A stretch of DNA of 64,000 nucleotides. Origin: JADZEM01 sp046328125. GTDB taxonomy: Bacteria > Chloroflexota > UBA6077 > JACCZL01. Positions 1 to 7,965 of this stretch are shown here, one piece after another. Position 1 is the stretch's first letter. Every line of letters starts with the position of its first letter. The position numbers were made by a program, and so were the translations under genes. The stretch is from contig JAXLXF010000023.1 in the NCBI GenBank assembly GCA_046328125.1, positions 57,395 through 121,394 of the forward strand. The letters are read 5' to 3'. Under the pieces are notes generated by a model, which had not been told where the DNA came from, did no database searches, and was given only the letters and a program-made list of their open reading frames with translations.

Positions 1-139
1 CGGCCAGCACGTAGCCGAGCGCCTCACGGAACCCCCGCTCGACGGGTGCTGGCGGCGACACACGGGACTGGATCGCCTCGGTCGCCTCGGCCACCGAGAT
101 CATCGGGAACGGCGAGCTGGTTCGCATCGGGACGGACAT
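1..139 (-). CDS. moeA: Molybdopterin molybdenumtransferase MoeA, N-terminal fragment
   Basis: MoeA inserts molybdate into adenylylated molybdopterin in the last step of molybdenum cofactor synthesis. Only the first 46 codons lie in the window; the gene continues to the left. The reverse strand opens with ATG at 139 and stays open to base 1. Its peptide includes MISVAEATEAIQSRV followed by GFREALGYVLA, which matches the conserved N-terminal segment of MoeA proteins (I-S-V-x-E-A then A-L-G-R-V-L-A). A purine-rich GAGGAG lies 11-16 bases upstream. It is divergent from the sensor kinase that starts at 390. The identification rests on a short segment, so it is good but not certain. Confidence 0.6.
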   Translation of the reverse strand, partial: MSVPMRTSSPFPMISVAEATEAIQSRVSPPAPVERGFREALGYVLA

Positions 140-216
140 GGCGATGGCTTCTCCTCGCGGCGCACGGCGACCGTGGTCCGGGCCTGTCGTCGCGCTCTCC
201 GATCTGGTCGACGGCT

Positions 217-243
217 GCTGGTATTCTACCAATGAATACCAGC
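217..243. promoter_or_regulatory. Perfect 10-bp inverted repeat in the moeA / kinase divergent region
   Basis: GCTGGTATTC and GAATACCAGC are perfect complements separated by TACCAAT. The site is locally AT-rich and lies between two divergent genes, so it may be an operator for a dimeric regulator or a hairpin in the kinase leader. No regulator can be assigned. Confidence 0.4.
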
Positions 244-389
244 CAGGCTTTCCGTCAGGCGATCGCAGCGGTCAACCAGACATCCCACCCTGGACGCCTC
301 CGGCCGACCCCTTCGCGCATGCCTTCTCGTTACTCCTCAGGAGCCGGAAGCGCACTCCTCCATGCTGTTTTATATTCCGTGAGGTTCTG

Positions 390-2720
390 GTGACAATCGC
401 TCTCCTCGGCGCCCTCCTCCGCCCGCTTCAGGCGATCCGCCAGGCGGTTGGAGGGTCGAAACTGCCGCGCGTCTCCACGGCTGAGCACGCTACACTCGCC
501 GACGAGCTCGGCGCCGTGCGTGCCACGCTCGCCGGCCGCACGACGGAGCTGCGCGCCGCCCTCGCCGATCTCGCGTGCTACCGCCTGTTCGCCGAGCGCC
601 TGACCGACAGCGTCCTCTTCGTCGAGGCCGACGGCACGATCGCCGACGCGAACCCGGCCGCCATCGCCATGTATGGCTACGAACGCGCCGACCTCGTCGG
701 GCGGTCAGTCTACGACCTGCTGGCCGGACCAGACGAGCGCCTGGGCGACGACCAACTCGCCCGGGCGTATCGCGAAGGGCTCGTCTTCGAGGCGACCCAC
801 CGGCGGCGCGACGAGACGGTCTTTCGCGCCGACGTGACCCTCGTCGGCGCAGCGCCGGCCGACGCCGCCGACGCCGACGGCAGCGAGATCACCGGACCGC
901 GCATCGCGATCGTGCGCGACGTCAGCGCCCACCAGGCCGTCCAGCTCGCCAGCGCCCGCCTGCTGGTCCGCGAGCAGGAGGCCCGCGCCCGCGAAGAGCG
1001 CGCCGCCGAGGTCACCGGCATCATCCAGCACATGCCATGCGGCGTCCTGGTCTTCGACCGGGACGGCTGCCTGACCCTTGCGAACGAGCGCGCGCTGGAG
1101 ATCCTCAGCCTGGACGCGCCGCCCGAGAACGAGGACGACGCGCTCCTGGACCGCTCGCCGATCCCCCACCCCTCGCTCCTGCTGGAGAACCGCCTGCTGA
1201 GCCCCTGCCGGGCGCTGGTCGCCCGCGCGCTCGGGGGGAGCGTCGTGGACGAGCGCGAGATTCAGATCGAGGCGCCCGGCGCCGAGGATCTGATCCTGCT
1301 CGGCTCGGCCGCCCCGCTCCGCACCACACGCGGCGACGTGTGCGGCGCCGTCGTCACCATCTCCGACGTCTCGCGCGAGCGCAGGCTGATGCAGGATCTG
1401 GTGCTCTCGGAAGGGACGCTGCGCCACACCCTGGAGAGCCTGCTGCTGCTCCACGAGGCCGGCCGAGCACTCAGCGCCACCCTGGTCGAGGAGGAGATCG
1501 GGCGGCGGTTCGCCGAGAGCTGCGTGCGGATCGCACGGCTGGACGGGGCGCTGGTGTTTCTCAAAGGCGGCCCGAGCGACGACGCCGACCACGGCTCGCT
1601 GCGCTTGATCGCCACCAACGGCGACCCGCTCCTGATCGACCACGTCCTCACCTGTCCGGACGAGCAGCAGGCGCGTGCTACGACCCTGCAGGGCTCCGAG
1701 TCAGGCGACATCCGCGCGATACCGGCCTGTGCCGAGCTCTCGATCGCCCTCGGCCACCACATCGAGCTGGCGGCGCGCGGGCGCACCCTCGGCGTCCTGG
1801 AGATCTACGGCACCGAGCAGTTGACGACGGTGACCAGAGACGCTCTGGCGAGCCTCGCCGCCCACGCCGTCAGCGCCTTCGAGAACGCCCACCTCTACCG
1901 CGAGGTCGCGGACCGCGAGCAGCGCCTCCAGGACGCCCTGCGCCAGCTGCTGATCGCCCAGGAGGAGGAGCGCCGTCGGATCGCCTACGAGCTGCACGAC
2001 GGCCTCGCGCAGGTGGCCGCCGCGACCCATCTCAGCCTGCAGACGTTTGCCTCGCAGTACCGGCCGCGGGCCGAGCAGACCCGCCAGCAGTTGGAGCGCA
2101 GCGTGGAGCTGGCCCGCCGGGTGGTGCGCGAGGCGCGCCAGGTGATCGCCGGCCTCCGCCCGACGACGCTGGACGACTTCGGCCTGGAGCGCGCGCTGCG
2201 GCTGCACGTCCAGGAGCTCGTCGGCGAGGGCTGGACCATCGACTACGTCGCACAGATCGGTCCCGGCCGCCTGCCCGGCCCGGTCGAGACGGTCCTGTAC
2301 CGGATCGCGCAGGAGGCGCTGACCAACGTTCGCAAGCATGCTGAGACGCTCGACGCCCAGGTGACGCTGCGGCGACTGGACGGCCGCGTCCAGCTCGAGG
2401 TGATCGACCACGGCGCCGGGTTCAACTCTGGCGCCTTCGCGGAGATCGCCGATCCCGGTCATCACGTCGGGCTGGTCGCCATGCGCGAGCGCGCAGCGCT
2501 GGTCGGCGGTGTCTGCACGGTCCAGAGCCGGCCCGGCGAGGGGACGCGGGTCTCGGCCACCATCCCGTTGGCGGCCGAGCCGGAGCTGGCCTCGCCCAAC
2601 CTCCCGTTTTCCGGGGACCGCGTGACGACGTCTGGGACGCCCACGTCAGCCCTGCCCCCCAGACCACTCGTGCCGGCGATGACCGGACGTTCTTTCGAGG
2701 AGCCCGACCATGCTATCTGA
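390..2720 (+). CDS. PAS-PAS-GAF sensor histidine kinase, NarL/DegS type (HisKA_3)
   Basis: Sensor kinase expected to phosphorylate the response regulator encoded next door. Reading order: an N-terminal helix, a PAS domain near residues 65-150, a second PAS near 205-330, a GAF domain near 350-500, the HisKA_3 dimerisation helix with YELHDGLAQ (His about 536) and a HATPase_c domain (N box ALTNVRKHAE, G boxes DHGAGF and GLVAMRERA). There is no convincing pair of membrane helices, so the sensor is probably cytosolic. The GTG at 390 is preferred because GAGGT lies just upstream; the same frame is open to 138, but that part encodes no recognisable domain and covers the palindrome at 217-243. The C-terminal 35-40 residues are low complexity. 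The stop overlaps the regulator start by 11 bases, so the two are cotranscribed. Confidence 0.88.
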   Translation: MTIALLGALLRPLQAIRQAVGGSKLPRVSTAEHATLADELGAVRATLAGRTTELRAALADLACYRLFAERLTDSVLFVEADGTIADANPAAIAMYGYERADLVGRSVYDLLAGPDERLGDDQLARAYREGLVFEATHRRRDETVFRADVTLVGAAPADAADADGSEITGPRIAIVRDVSAHQAVQLASARLLVREQEARAREERAAEVTGIIQHMPCGVLVFDRDGCLTLANERALEILSLDAPPENEDDALLDRSPIPHPSLLLENRLLSPCRALVARALGGSVVDEREIQIEAPGAEDLILLGSAAPLRTTRGDVCGAVVTISDVSRERRLMQDLVLSEGTLRHTLESLLLLHEAGRALSATLVEEEIGRRFAESCVRIARLDGALVFLKGGPSDDADHGSLRLIATNGDPLLIDHVLTCPDEQQARATTLQGSESGDIRAIPACAELSIALGHHIELAARGRTLGVLEIYGTEQLTTVTRDALASLAAHAVSAFENAHLYREVADREQRLQDALRQLLIAQEEERRRIAYELHDGLAQVAAATHLSLQTFASQYRPRAEQTRQQLERSVELARRVVREARQVIAGLRPTTLDDFGLERALRLHVQELVGEGWTIDYVAQIGPGRLPGPVETVLYRIAQEALTNVRKHAETLDAQVTLRRLDGRVQLEVIDHGAGFNSGAFAEIADPGHHVGLVAMRERAALVGGVCTVQSRPGEGTRVSATIPLAAEPELASPNLPFSGDRVTTSGTPTSALPPRPLVPAMTGRSFEEPDHAI

Positions 2721-3399
2721 CGTCCGTGCCCGACCCGGTGTCGGAGTCGCCCGCCTGCTGATCGCCGACGATCACGAGCTGGCCCGCCTCGGGCTGGTCG
2801 GCGCGCTCCAGGGCGAGCGCGGCCTGACCGTGGTCGGCGAGGCGCGCGACGGCCAGGAAGCCGTCGAGCTCTGCCAGACGCTCGCGCCCGACCTCGTGCT
2901 GATGGACATCCGGATGCCGCGCCTGGATGGGCTGGGGGCCACCGCCCAGATCGTCCGGACCTGCCCACGCACCCGCGTCATCATGGTGACGATGCAGGAA
3001 GATCCCGAATACCTCATCGAGGCACTCAAGGTGGGCGCCTCCGGCTACCTGTTGAAGGACGCTGGCAAGCCGGAGATCGTGAGCGCGATTCGCCAGGTGC
3101 TGGCCGGCGAGTCCCTCTTGAACGCCGGGCTGGTCGCGGAGCTGCTCAAGCGCCTGGACCGCGACGCCCTGCGTCACCAGCCCGAGCCAGCCGCCCACGC
3201 CCTCTCCGAGCGCGAGCTGGACGTGCTGCGCCTGCTGGTGGCCGGCCGCACCAACCGCGAGATCGCCCAGGAGCTGGTGCTGAGCATCAGCACGGTCAAG
3301 ACCCATGTGGAGCACGTGATCGCCAAGCTGGACGTGGTGGACCGGACCCAGGCGGCCGTCAAAGCGACCCGGCTCGGCCTGATCCGCCTCGCGAGCTGA
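2710..3399 (+). CDS. NarL/LuxR-family response regulator
   Basis: DNA-binding response regulator, partner of the upstream HisKA_3 kinase. The receiver domain (about residues 15-130) has the acidic pair in ADDHE, the phosphoacceptor Asp66 in LMDIRMP, a Thr/Ser-type switch position in VTMQED and the conserved Lys in LLKDAGK. The C-terminal LuxR-type helix-turn-helix contains LSERELDVLRLLVAG and NREIAQELVLSISTVKTHV, both canonical. Length (229 residues) is usual for the family. It starts inside the kinase gene (11-base overlap), which indicates translational coupling. A heptamer repeat block begins directly after the TGA stop. Confidence 0.93.
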   Translation: MLSDVRARPGVGVARLLIADDHELARLGLVGALQGERGLTVVGEARDGQEAVELCQTLAPDLVLMDIRMPRLDGLGATAQIVRTCPRTRVIMVTMQEDPEYLIEALKVGASGYLLKDAGKPEIVSAIRQVLAGESLLNAGLVAELLKRLDRDALRHQPEPAAHALSERELDVLRLLVAGRTNREIAQELVLSISTVKTHVEHVIAKLDVVDRTQAAVKATRLGLIRLAS

Positions 3400-3469
3400 G
3401 TAGCGAGTAGCGAGTAGCGAGGGGCGAGTACGATTCCTCGCCCCTCGCCCCTCGCCCCTCGCCCCTCCA
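3400..3469. repeat. Heptamer tandem repeats at a gene 3' end (family A)
   Basis: Immediately after the stop codon come TAGCGAG units reading in the gene's direction, then units of CCCCTCG in the opposite sense. GAGGGGCGAG and CTCGCCCCTC can pair, so the transcript could form a terminator-like hairpin without a U tract. A degenerate AACTCGC array also occupies 3491-3524, just before the ggt ribosome binding site. Confidence 0.75.
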
Positions 3470-3536
3470 GCTATCATGTCCGCCACGCCCCACTCGCAAC
3501 TCGCAACTCACAACTCGCAACTCGTGAGGAGGCACC

Positions 3537-5276
3537 ATGGCCGTGGCGCGAGACTCCGACTGGATCCTCGGGAAGCAGCAGGCTGAGGCCGACCACGGGA
3601 TGGTCGCCTCGCTCCACCCGCTCGCCTCGGCGGCAGGACTGGAGATGCTGAAGGCCGGCGGCAACGCCGTCGATGCTGCCGTCGCCACGGCGTTCGCCAT
3701 CGGCGTGGTCGAGCCGTTCATGAGCGGCGTCGGCGGCGTGGCCGCGATGGTGTTCCACAACTCGAAGACCGGCAAGACCGTCGTCGTGGACGGCTCCGGC
3801 GTCGCGCCCCAGGCCGCTCGCCCCGACAGCTTCGAGCTGGCCGACACCGGCAGCACCGGCGGCCTGTATGGCTGGCGCGGGACCAAAGACAACGTCTCCA
3901 ACGAGGGCTTCCGCGCACCAGTGGTGCCGGGGATGCCGGCCGCGATGCTGTACGCCCACGCGAAGTACGGCTCCGGCAAGCTCACCCGCCAGCAGGTGCT
4001 GGCTCCGGCCATCCGCCTCGCCGAGGAGGGCTTCCCGGTCGATGGGTACGTCGCCTCGACCACGGCGTTCCACCAGCGGATGCTCCGCAAGCACGAAGAG
4101 GCGTACAAGACGTACTTCCACGAGGACGGCACGCCACTTCAGCCCGGCAACATCACCAGTCCGCCGGATCGGCTCGTCCAGAAGAACCTGGCGCGCACCC
4201 TGCGCCTCATCGCCGAGCACGGCCCGGACGTCTTCTACCAGGGCGAGATCGCGGCGATGATCGCCGACGACATCCAGGCGAACGGCGGCATGATCACCCG
4301 CGAGGACATGGCGGCCTACCGGCCGCGCGAATTCGACGCGCCGCTCGCCGCCTCCTATCGCGGCTACACGCTGCACGGCATCCCGAAGACCTCCGGCTGC
4401 GTCACCGCCTTCCAGGCGCTCAACATCCTGGAGCAGTTCGACCTGGCCTCGTTCGGGGCGGGTTCGGCCCAGGCGACCCACCTGATCGTCGAGGCGCTCC
4501 GACGCGCCTTCCTGGACCGCCTGACCCACCTTGCCGACCCGGACATGCAGCCAGCCCCGTTCGACGGCGTCCTCAACAAGGAGTACGCCTCGCAGCTGGC
4601 GGCCAGCATCAACCCGGACCGGGCCACGCCGGACATCGGCCCTGGCGACCCCTGGCTCTACGAAGTGCGCGGCAAGCCGGCCAACCTGCTGCGCGCCTCC
4701 AACGGCGAGGGCGACGGCTGCACCACCCACCTGACCGCCGTGGACGCGGACCGCAACGTGGTCACGCTGACCACCACCCTCGGCGAGCTGTTCGGGTCCG
4801 GCGTGATGCCGCGCGGCACCGGCGTCTGCCTGAACGGCGGCATGACCTGGTTCAACCCGGAGCCGGGTACGGTCAACTCGATCGAGCCGGGCAAGCGCAT
4901 CCTCTGGGCGCCCACCCCGACCATCGTCCTCAAGGAGGGCCGCCCGATCATGGCGGTCGGTGCGCCCGGCGGGCGGCGGATCATGTCAGCCGTGCTCCAG
5001 AGCATCGTCAACCACCTGGATTTCGGTATGGGCGTCCAGGACGCGGTCACGGCCCCACGCATCCACTGCGAAGGCCCGCTGACCTATGCCGAGGCTCGCA
5101 TCGGCGCCGAGGTGCTGGCCGACCTCGCGGCGCGCGGCCATCGCCTCAAGGTGATCGAGGAGACCGGCGCCTCGTTCAGCTTCGCCCGCCCGAACGGCAT
5201 CGCCATCGACGCGTCCACGAACCGGCTGACCGGCGGGGTCAACCAGTTCACGCCAGCCTGGGCGATGGGCTACTGA
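3537..5276 (+). CDS. ggt: Gamma-glutamyltransferase family protein
   Basis: Ntn-hydrolase that transfers or hydrolyses gamma-glutamyl groups (glutathione and related amides), or a close relative acting on another amide. The protein has the N-terminal family signature (ASAAGLEMLKAGGNAVDAAV) and the autoprocessing and catalytic region GDGCTTHLTAVD, where Thr396 is the expected nucleophile of the small subunit. It is followed by LFGSGVMPRGTG and, near the C terminus, APTPTIV and GAPGGRRIMSAV. Length of 579 residues is usual. No obvious signal peptide is seen, so a cytosolic location is likely, unlike most Ggt proteins. The start is supported by GAGGAGG six bases upstream. The flanking intergenic DNA carries heptamer repeats. 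Confidence 0.85.
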   Translation: MAVARDSDWILGKQQAEADHGMVASLHPLASAAGLEMLKAGGNAVDAAVATAFAIGVVEPFMSGVGGVAAMVFHNSKTGKTVVVDGSGVAPQAARPDSFELADTGSTGGLYGWRGTKDNVSNEGFRAPVVPGMPAAMLYAHAKYGSGKLTRQQVLAPAIRLAEEGFPVDGYVASTTAFHQRMLRKHEEAYKTYFHEDGTPLQPGNITSPPDRLVQKNLARTLRLIAEHGPDVFYQGEIAAMIADDIQANGGMITREDMAAYRPREFDAPLAASYRGYTLHGIPKTSGCVTAFQALNILEQFDLASFGAGSAQATHLIVEALRRAFLDRLTHLADPDMQPAPFDGVLNKEYASQLAASINPDRATPDIGPGDPWLYEVRGKPANLLRASNGEGDGCTTHLTAVDADRNVVTLTTTLGELFGSGVMPRGTGVCLNGGMTWFNPEPGTVNSIEPGKRILWAPTPTIVLKEGRPIMAVGAPGGRRIMSAVLQSIVNHLDFGMGVQDAVTAPRIHCEGPLTYAEARIGAEVLADLAARGHRLKVIEETGASFSFARPNGIAIDASTNRLTGGVNQFTPAWAMGY

Positions 5277-5285
5277 CGGAGACGC

Positions 5286-5438
5286 GAGCGGACGAGTAGT
5301 GAGTAGCGGGAGAGGGCGGGCGCGATGAATCGCGCCCTTACTGTCGTTGACCTGGTAGGGGCGCAATTCATTGCGCCCACTGACGCCTCTCTCGCTACTC
5401 GCTACTCGCTACTCGCTACTCGCTACTCGCTACTCGCA
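5286..5438. repeat. Composite repeat block: heptamers (A) around a GCGCGATTCATCGCGC-type palindrome (B core)
   Basis: After ggt there are GAGTAG heptamers, then facing copies of GGGCGCGATGAATCGCGCCC and GGGGCGCAATTCATTGCGCC near 5316-5378, then about seven GCTACTC units at 5391-5438. On the minus strand the last array reads TAGCGAG and supplies the TAG stop of the oxidoreductase gene at 5416-5418. The two genes converge here. Confidence 0.75.
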
Positions 5439-6444
5439 CCGGCTGACCGCCGAGCTGCGCTGACTGCGAGATCGCGAAGCAGGCCGCGTGCGTGTTCACC
5501 GCGTCGTGCAGGCTGGCGTGCGACTCGGAGCCGCCGCGGACACAGTCCATGAAATGGTCGATCTCGCCCTGGAACGGATGGTGCCCGACCAGCCCGCTGT
5601 TCGGCAGGACGGTCGGGAAGGTCGTCCAGTCCAGCACGCCGGGCAGCTTGCGGCTGAAGAAGCGGTTGTCGCGCAGGCCGCCGTCCGTCCCGAGCAGGTC
5701 GATGTTGAACTGATACGGAATCCACGGCTCGGTGATGGCCGAGACCTTGCCGGCCTTGCCGTTGGCGAACCGGACCAGCGCAACTTGATTGGCCGCTTTC
5801 GGTAGCCCTTCGAGAGCGGTCGTCTCCAGCGCGGTCACCTCCACGATATCCGAGGACATCAGGTAGCGCGCCAGGTCCACGGCGTGGCAGCCGCCGCCGA
5901 GCATGGCGTCGATGGTGGCGCGCCGGAGCCGGCCGGCGGCGCCGGGGTAGCCGGAGACTTCGCCGTTGTGCCAATAGTCGGCCTGGACGTAGATCGGGTC
6001 GCCGAACAGCCCCTCGGCGAGCATCGCTTTGGCGGCCAGGGTCAGCGGGTTCCAGCGCAAGACGAAGCCGGCAACGGTGCGGACGCCGGCCTCGGCGACG
6101 GCGGCGTCCATCGCGCGGAGGTCTTCGAGGGTGGTTGCGACGGGCTTCTCGATCAGGACGTGCTTGCCGGCCTGCGCGGCGGCGATCGTCTCCTGAGCGT
6201 GCCGGGCGTGTGGCGTGCAGATCGAGAGGGCGTCCAGGCCGGGGTGGGCCAGGAGATCGTCGACGGTGTCGTAGATCCCGAGCCGGTCGGGGTCCAGCCC
6301 GAGCTGGCGGGCTTTGTTCGCTGCGCCCACCTTCGTGCGGCTGCCGATCGCCACCACCCGGCAATGCGGGTTGTTGAGATACGCGCGCAGATGCTCGGTC
6401 GCCACCGTGCCGGCCCCCTGGACCGCCACGCCGATCTCGGTCAT
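5416..6444 (-). CDS. Gfo/Idh/MocA family oxidoreductase
   Basis: NAD(P)-dependent dehydrogenase of the sugar/inositol type; substrate not predictable. The N-terminal Rossmann fold begins GVAVQGAGTVATEHL and continues to the EKPVATT segment, which carries the catalytic Lys of the family. The C-terminal alpha/beta domain contains GGGCHAVDLARYLM, with the His and Asp that usually complete the active site. Length (342 residues) is typical. ATG at 6444 is chosen because GAGGTGAG sits five bases upstream; a GTG three codons earlier is possible. The last residues (RVASSE) and the TAG stop come from heptamer repeat DNA. It lies downstream of the split TPP enzyme genes on the same strand and may be in the same transcript. 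Confidence 0.85.
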   Translation of the reverse strand: MTEIGVAVQGAGTVATEHLRAYLNNPHCRVVAIGSRTKVGAANKARQLGLDPDRLGIYDTVDDLLAHPGLDALSICTPHARHAQETIAAAQAGKHVLIEKPVATTLEDLRAMDAAVAEAGVRTVAGFVLRWNPLTLAAKAMLAEGLFGDPIYVQADYWHNGEVSGYPGAAGRLRRATIDAMLGGGCHAVDLARYLMSSDIVEVTALETTALEGLPKAANQVALVRFANGKAGKVSAITEPWIPYQFNIDLLGTDGGLRDNRFFSRKLPGVLDWTTFPTVLPNSGLVGHHPFQGEIDHFMDCVRGGSESHASLHDAVNTHAACFAISQSAQLGGQPVRVASSE

Positions 6445-6580
6445 CGGTCTCACCTCACGCGCGGCAGCGTACGAGGATCCGTCGTCGTCATGCCGGCGAT
6501 CTCCCTCATGTGCTGGACGGCGTCGGGGCGGCCCACCGGCCGCCCCGTGGCATCCTCCTGCGTCCCTCGCCCTGCTGGCG

Positions 6581-7168
6581 TCAGGTCGGGATGCCCAGCT
6601 CCTGCTTCAGGTCCTTGACCACCTGAACCGGCGTGCGGGTGCGCCACCGGGAGCGCGAGCCGATGGGCTTGTTCTCGATCTCCGCGCGCACCTTCAGCCA
6701 GACGAAGACCGGGCCGGGCTCGTCGAGGATGCGCGCGAGGTTGTTCGAGAACGTCTCGACGTCGTCATAGGCGTAGGCGCGCGGGTAGCCGCAGGCGCGG
6801 GCGATGTCGTGATAGGCGATCTTCAGCGCGTTAGGCACCGGCTGGCCGCCGGTGGTGGCGTAGCATGCGTTGTCGAGCATGAAATGGTAGAAGTTCTTCG
6901 GCTGCTGCTCGGCAATCGTGGCGAGGATGCCCATCCCCATCTGCACGTCGCCGTCGGAGTCGAACAGCACGATCTTCTCGTCCGGCTGCGCGAGCGCCAG
7001 CCCCATCGCGAACGAGGCATGTCCGCCCATGGCTGGATCGCCCAGCGGAAGGTCGCGTTGGGGCTGGTCGCTGAACTCGACCCAGTGCCGGCCACCCCGC
7101 CCGGGGATGACGACCGCCTTGCCTCGATGGCGGCTGAAGACCTGCATCACGTCGGCAGTGTCCATCAT
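6581..7168 (-). CDS. TPP-dependent decarboxylase, C-terminal (beta) subunit, sulfopyruvate/phosphonopyruvate decarboxylase type
   Basis: Thiamine-diphosphate-binding half of a two-subunit 2-oxo acid decarboxylase. The TPP/Mg motif is visible as DSDGDVQMGMGILAT followed about 25 residues later by FMLDN, fitting the GDG-x(25-30)-N pattern. GGHASFAMGLALAQP precedes it, as in ComE and phosphonopyruvate decarboxylases. Length of 195 residues matches a separate beta subunit. GGAGC lies upstream of the ATG at 7168. The alpha subunit is encoded immediately upstream (7275-7790), with about 105 bases between. The substrate could be sulfopyruvate, phosphonopyruvate or another small 2-oxo acid. A second such gene pair exists at 21893-22964. 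Confidence 0.78.
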   Translation of the reverse strand: MMDTADVMQVFSRHRGKAVVIPGRGGRHWVEFSDQPQRDLPLGDPAMGGHASFAMGLALAQPDEKIVLFDSDGDVQMGMGILATIAEQQPKNFYHFMLDNACYATTGGQPVPNALKIAYHDIARACGYPRAYAYDDVETFSNNLARILDEPGPVFVWLKVRAEIENKPIGSRSRWRTRTPVQVVKDLKQELGIPT

Positions 7169-7274
7169 CGCTTTGCTCCAGCGTCAGGAGTCGGGGAGGG
7201 CGTGAACGACGCGCTCCCTGGCCCCTCGATTCTCGTCCCTCAGTCGCTCCTGGTCCCTCAGTCGAGCTCGTGCC

Positions 7275-7790
7275 TCAGTTGAAGCCGTGGTACTCGTCGG
7301 CCACCAGCACCGCCACCGGCCGCTTCGTCTTCTTCGCCTCGGCAAAGGCGATCGAGATGCGCTCCGCGTCGCCGTCTTCCTCGACGAGGTAGTACTGGAT
7401 GTTGAAGGCGTTGAGAAAGCGCTCGGTGTAGGTGGCGGCGCTGTCCGTGTTGACGCCGTGCCGCGTATAGCCGCGGTAGCCCACCATGAGCACGACCGGA
7501 ACCTCCATCCCGACCGTCCAGCCGCGCATCGAGTCGCCGGCTTCCATCAGGCCGGTGTTCTGGATCAGGATGAGTGGCGTCTTGCCCCCGGCGTAGAGGC
7601 CGGACGCCGTGGAGAACGCAAGCCCTTCGCGATTCACGCCGACCAGCGTGAGCGACGGATCGGACTGCATGAGGAGGAACAGCCAGTTCGTCTCGCTGTC
7701 TGGTAGCCACACGACGTGGGTCACGCCGTTCTGCTTCATCTGCGCGAGTACGGTCTCCGGGCTCAGGGCGGCTTTCTGCACGTCGGTCAC
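7275..7790 (-). CDS. TPP-dependent decarboxylase, N-terminal (alpha) subunit, sulfopyruvate decarboxylase type
   Basis: Pyrimidine-binding subunit paired with the beta subunit at 6581-7168. The sequence shows the domain start (QMKQNGVTHVVWLPDSE), the glutamate region VNREGLAFSTASGLYAGG, where the Glu that activates the thiamine ring is expected, and IQNTGLMEAGDSMRGWT, typical of ComD-like proteins. Start is GTG at 7790 with GGAGG eight bases upstream. Length of 171 residues suits a single-domain subunit. The two chains are expected to form a heteromeric enzyme with the active site at the interface. Confidence 0.77.
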   Translation of the reverse strand: MTDVQKAALSPETVLAQMKQNGVTHVVWLPDSETNWLFLLMQSDPSLTLVGVNREGLAFSTASGLYAGGKTPLILIQNTGLMEAGDSMRGWTVGMEVPVVLMVGYRGYTRHGVNTDSAATYTERFLNAFNIQYYLVEEDGDAERISIAFAEAKKTKRPVAVLVADEYHGFN

Positions 7791-7965
7791 AACTTCGTCC
7801 TCCGGTGCATCGTGCTCGTCATTCTAGCGGGGCTCGACCGTTCGGGGCGCAGCATACGCGTGCGAGCAGGCAGAGCTTCGGCGAGGAGGCTTTCGCACGA
7901 CGCGGGCAGACCGGCTATCGTGCCCGTGTGACGAGGGAGCTCGATCCCAACCAGGAGGCAGTCCG

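Noticed and set aside
138..389. An 84-residue N-terminal extension of the sensor kinase
   Set aside because: It overlaps the moeA start and the palindrome, and has no domain similarity; GTG at 390 has a better ribosome binding site.
5391..5438. Heptamer arrays as a possible CRISPR
   Set aside because: The units are 7 bases with no spacers, and no cas genes are present.
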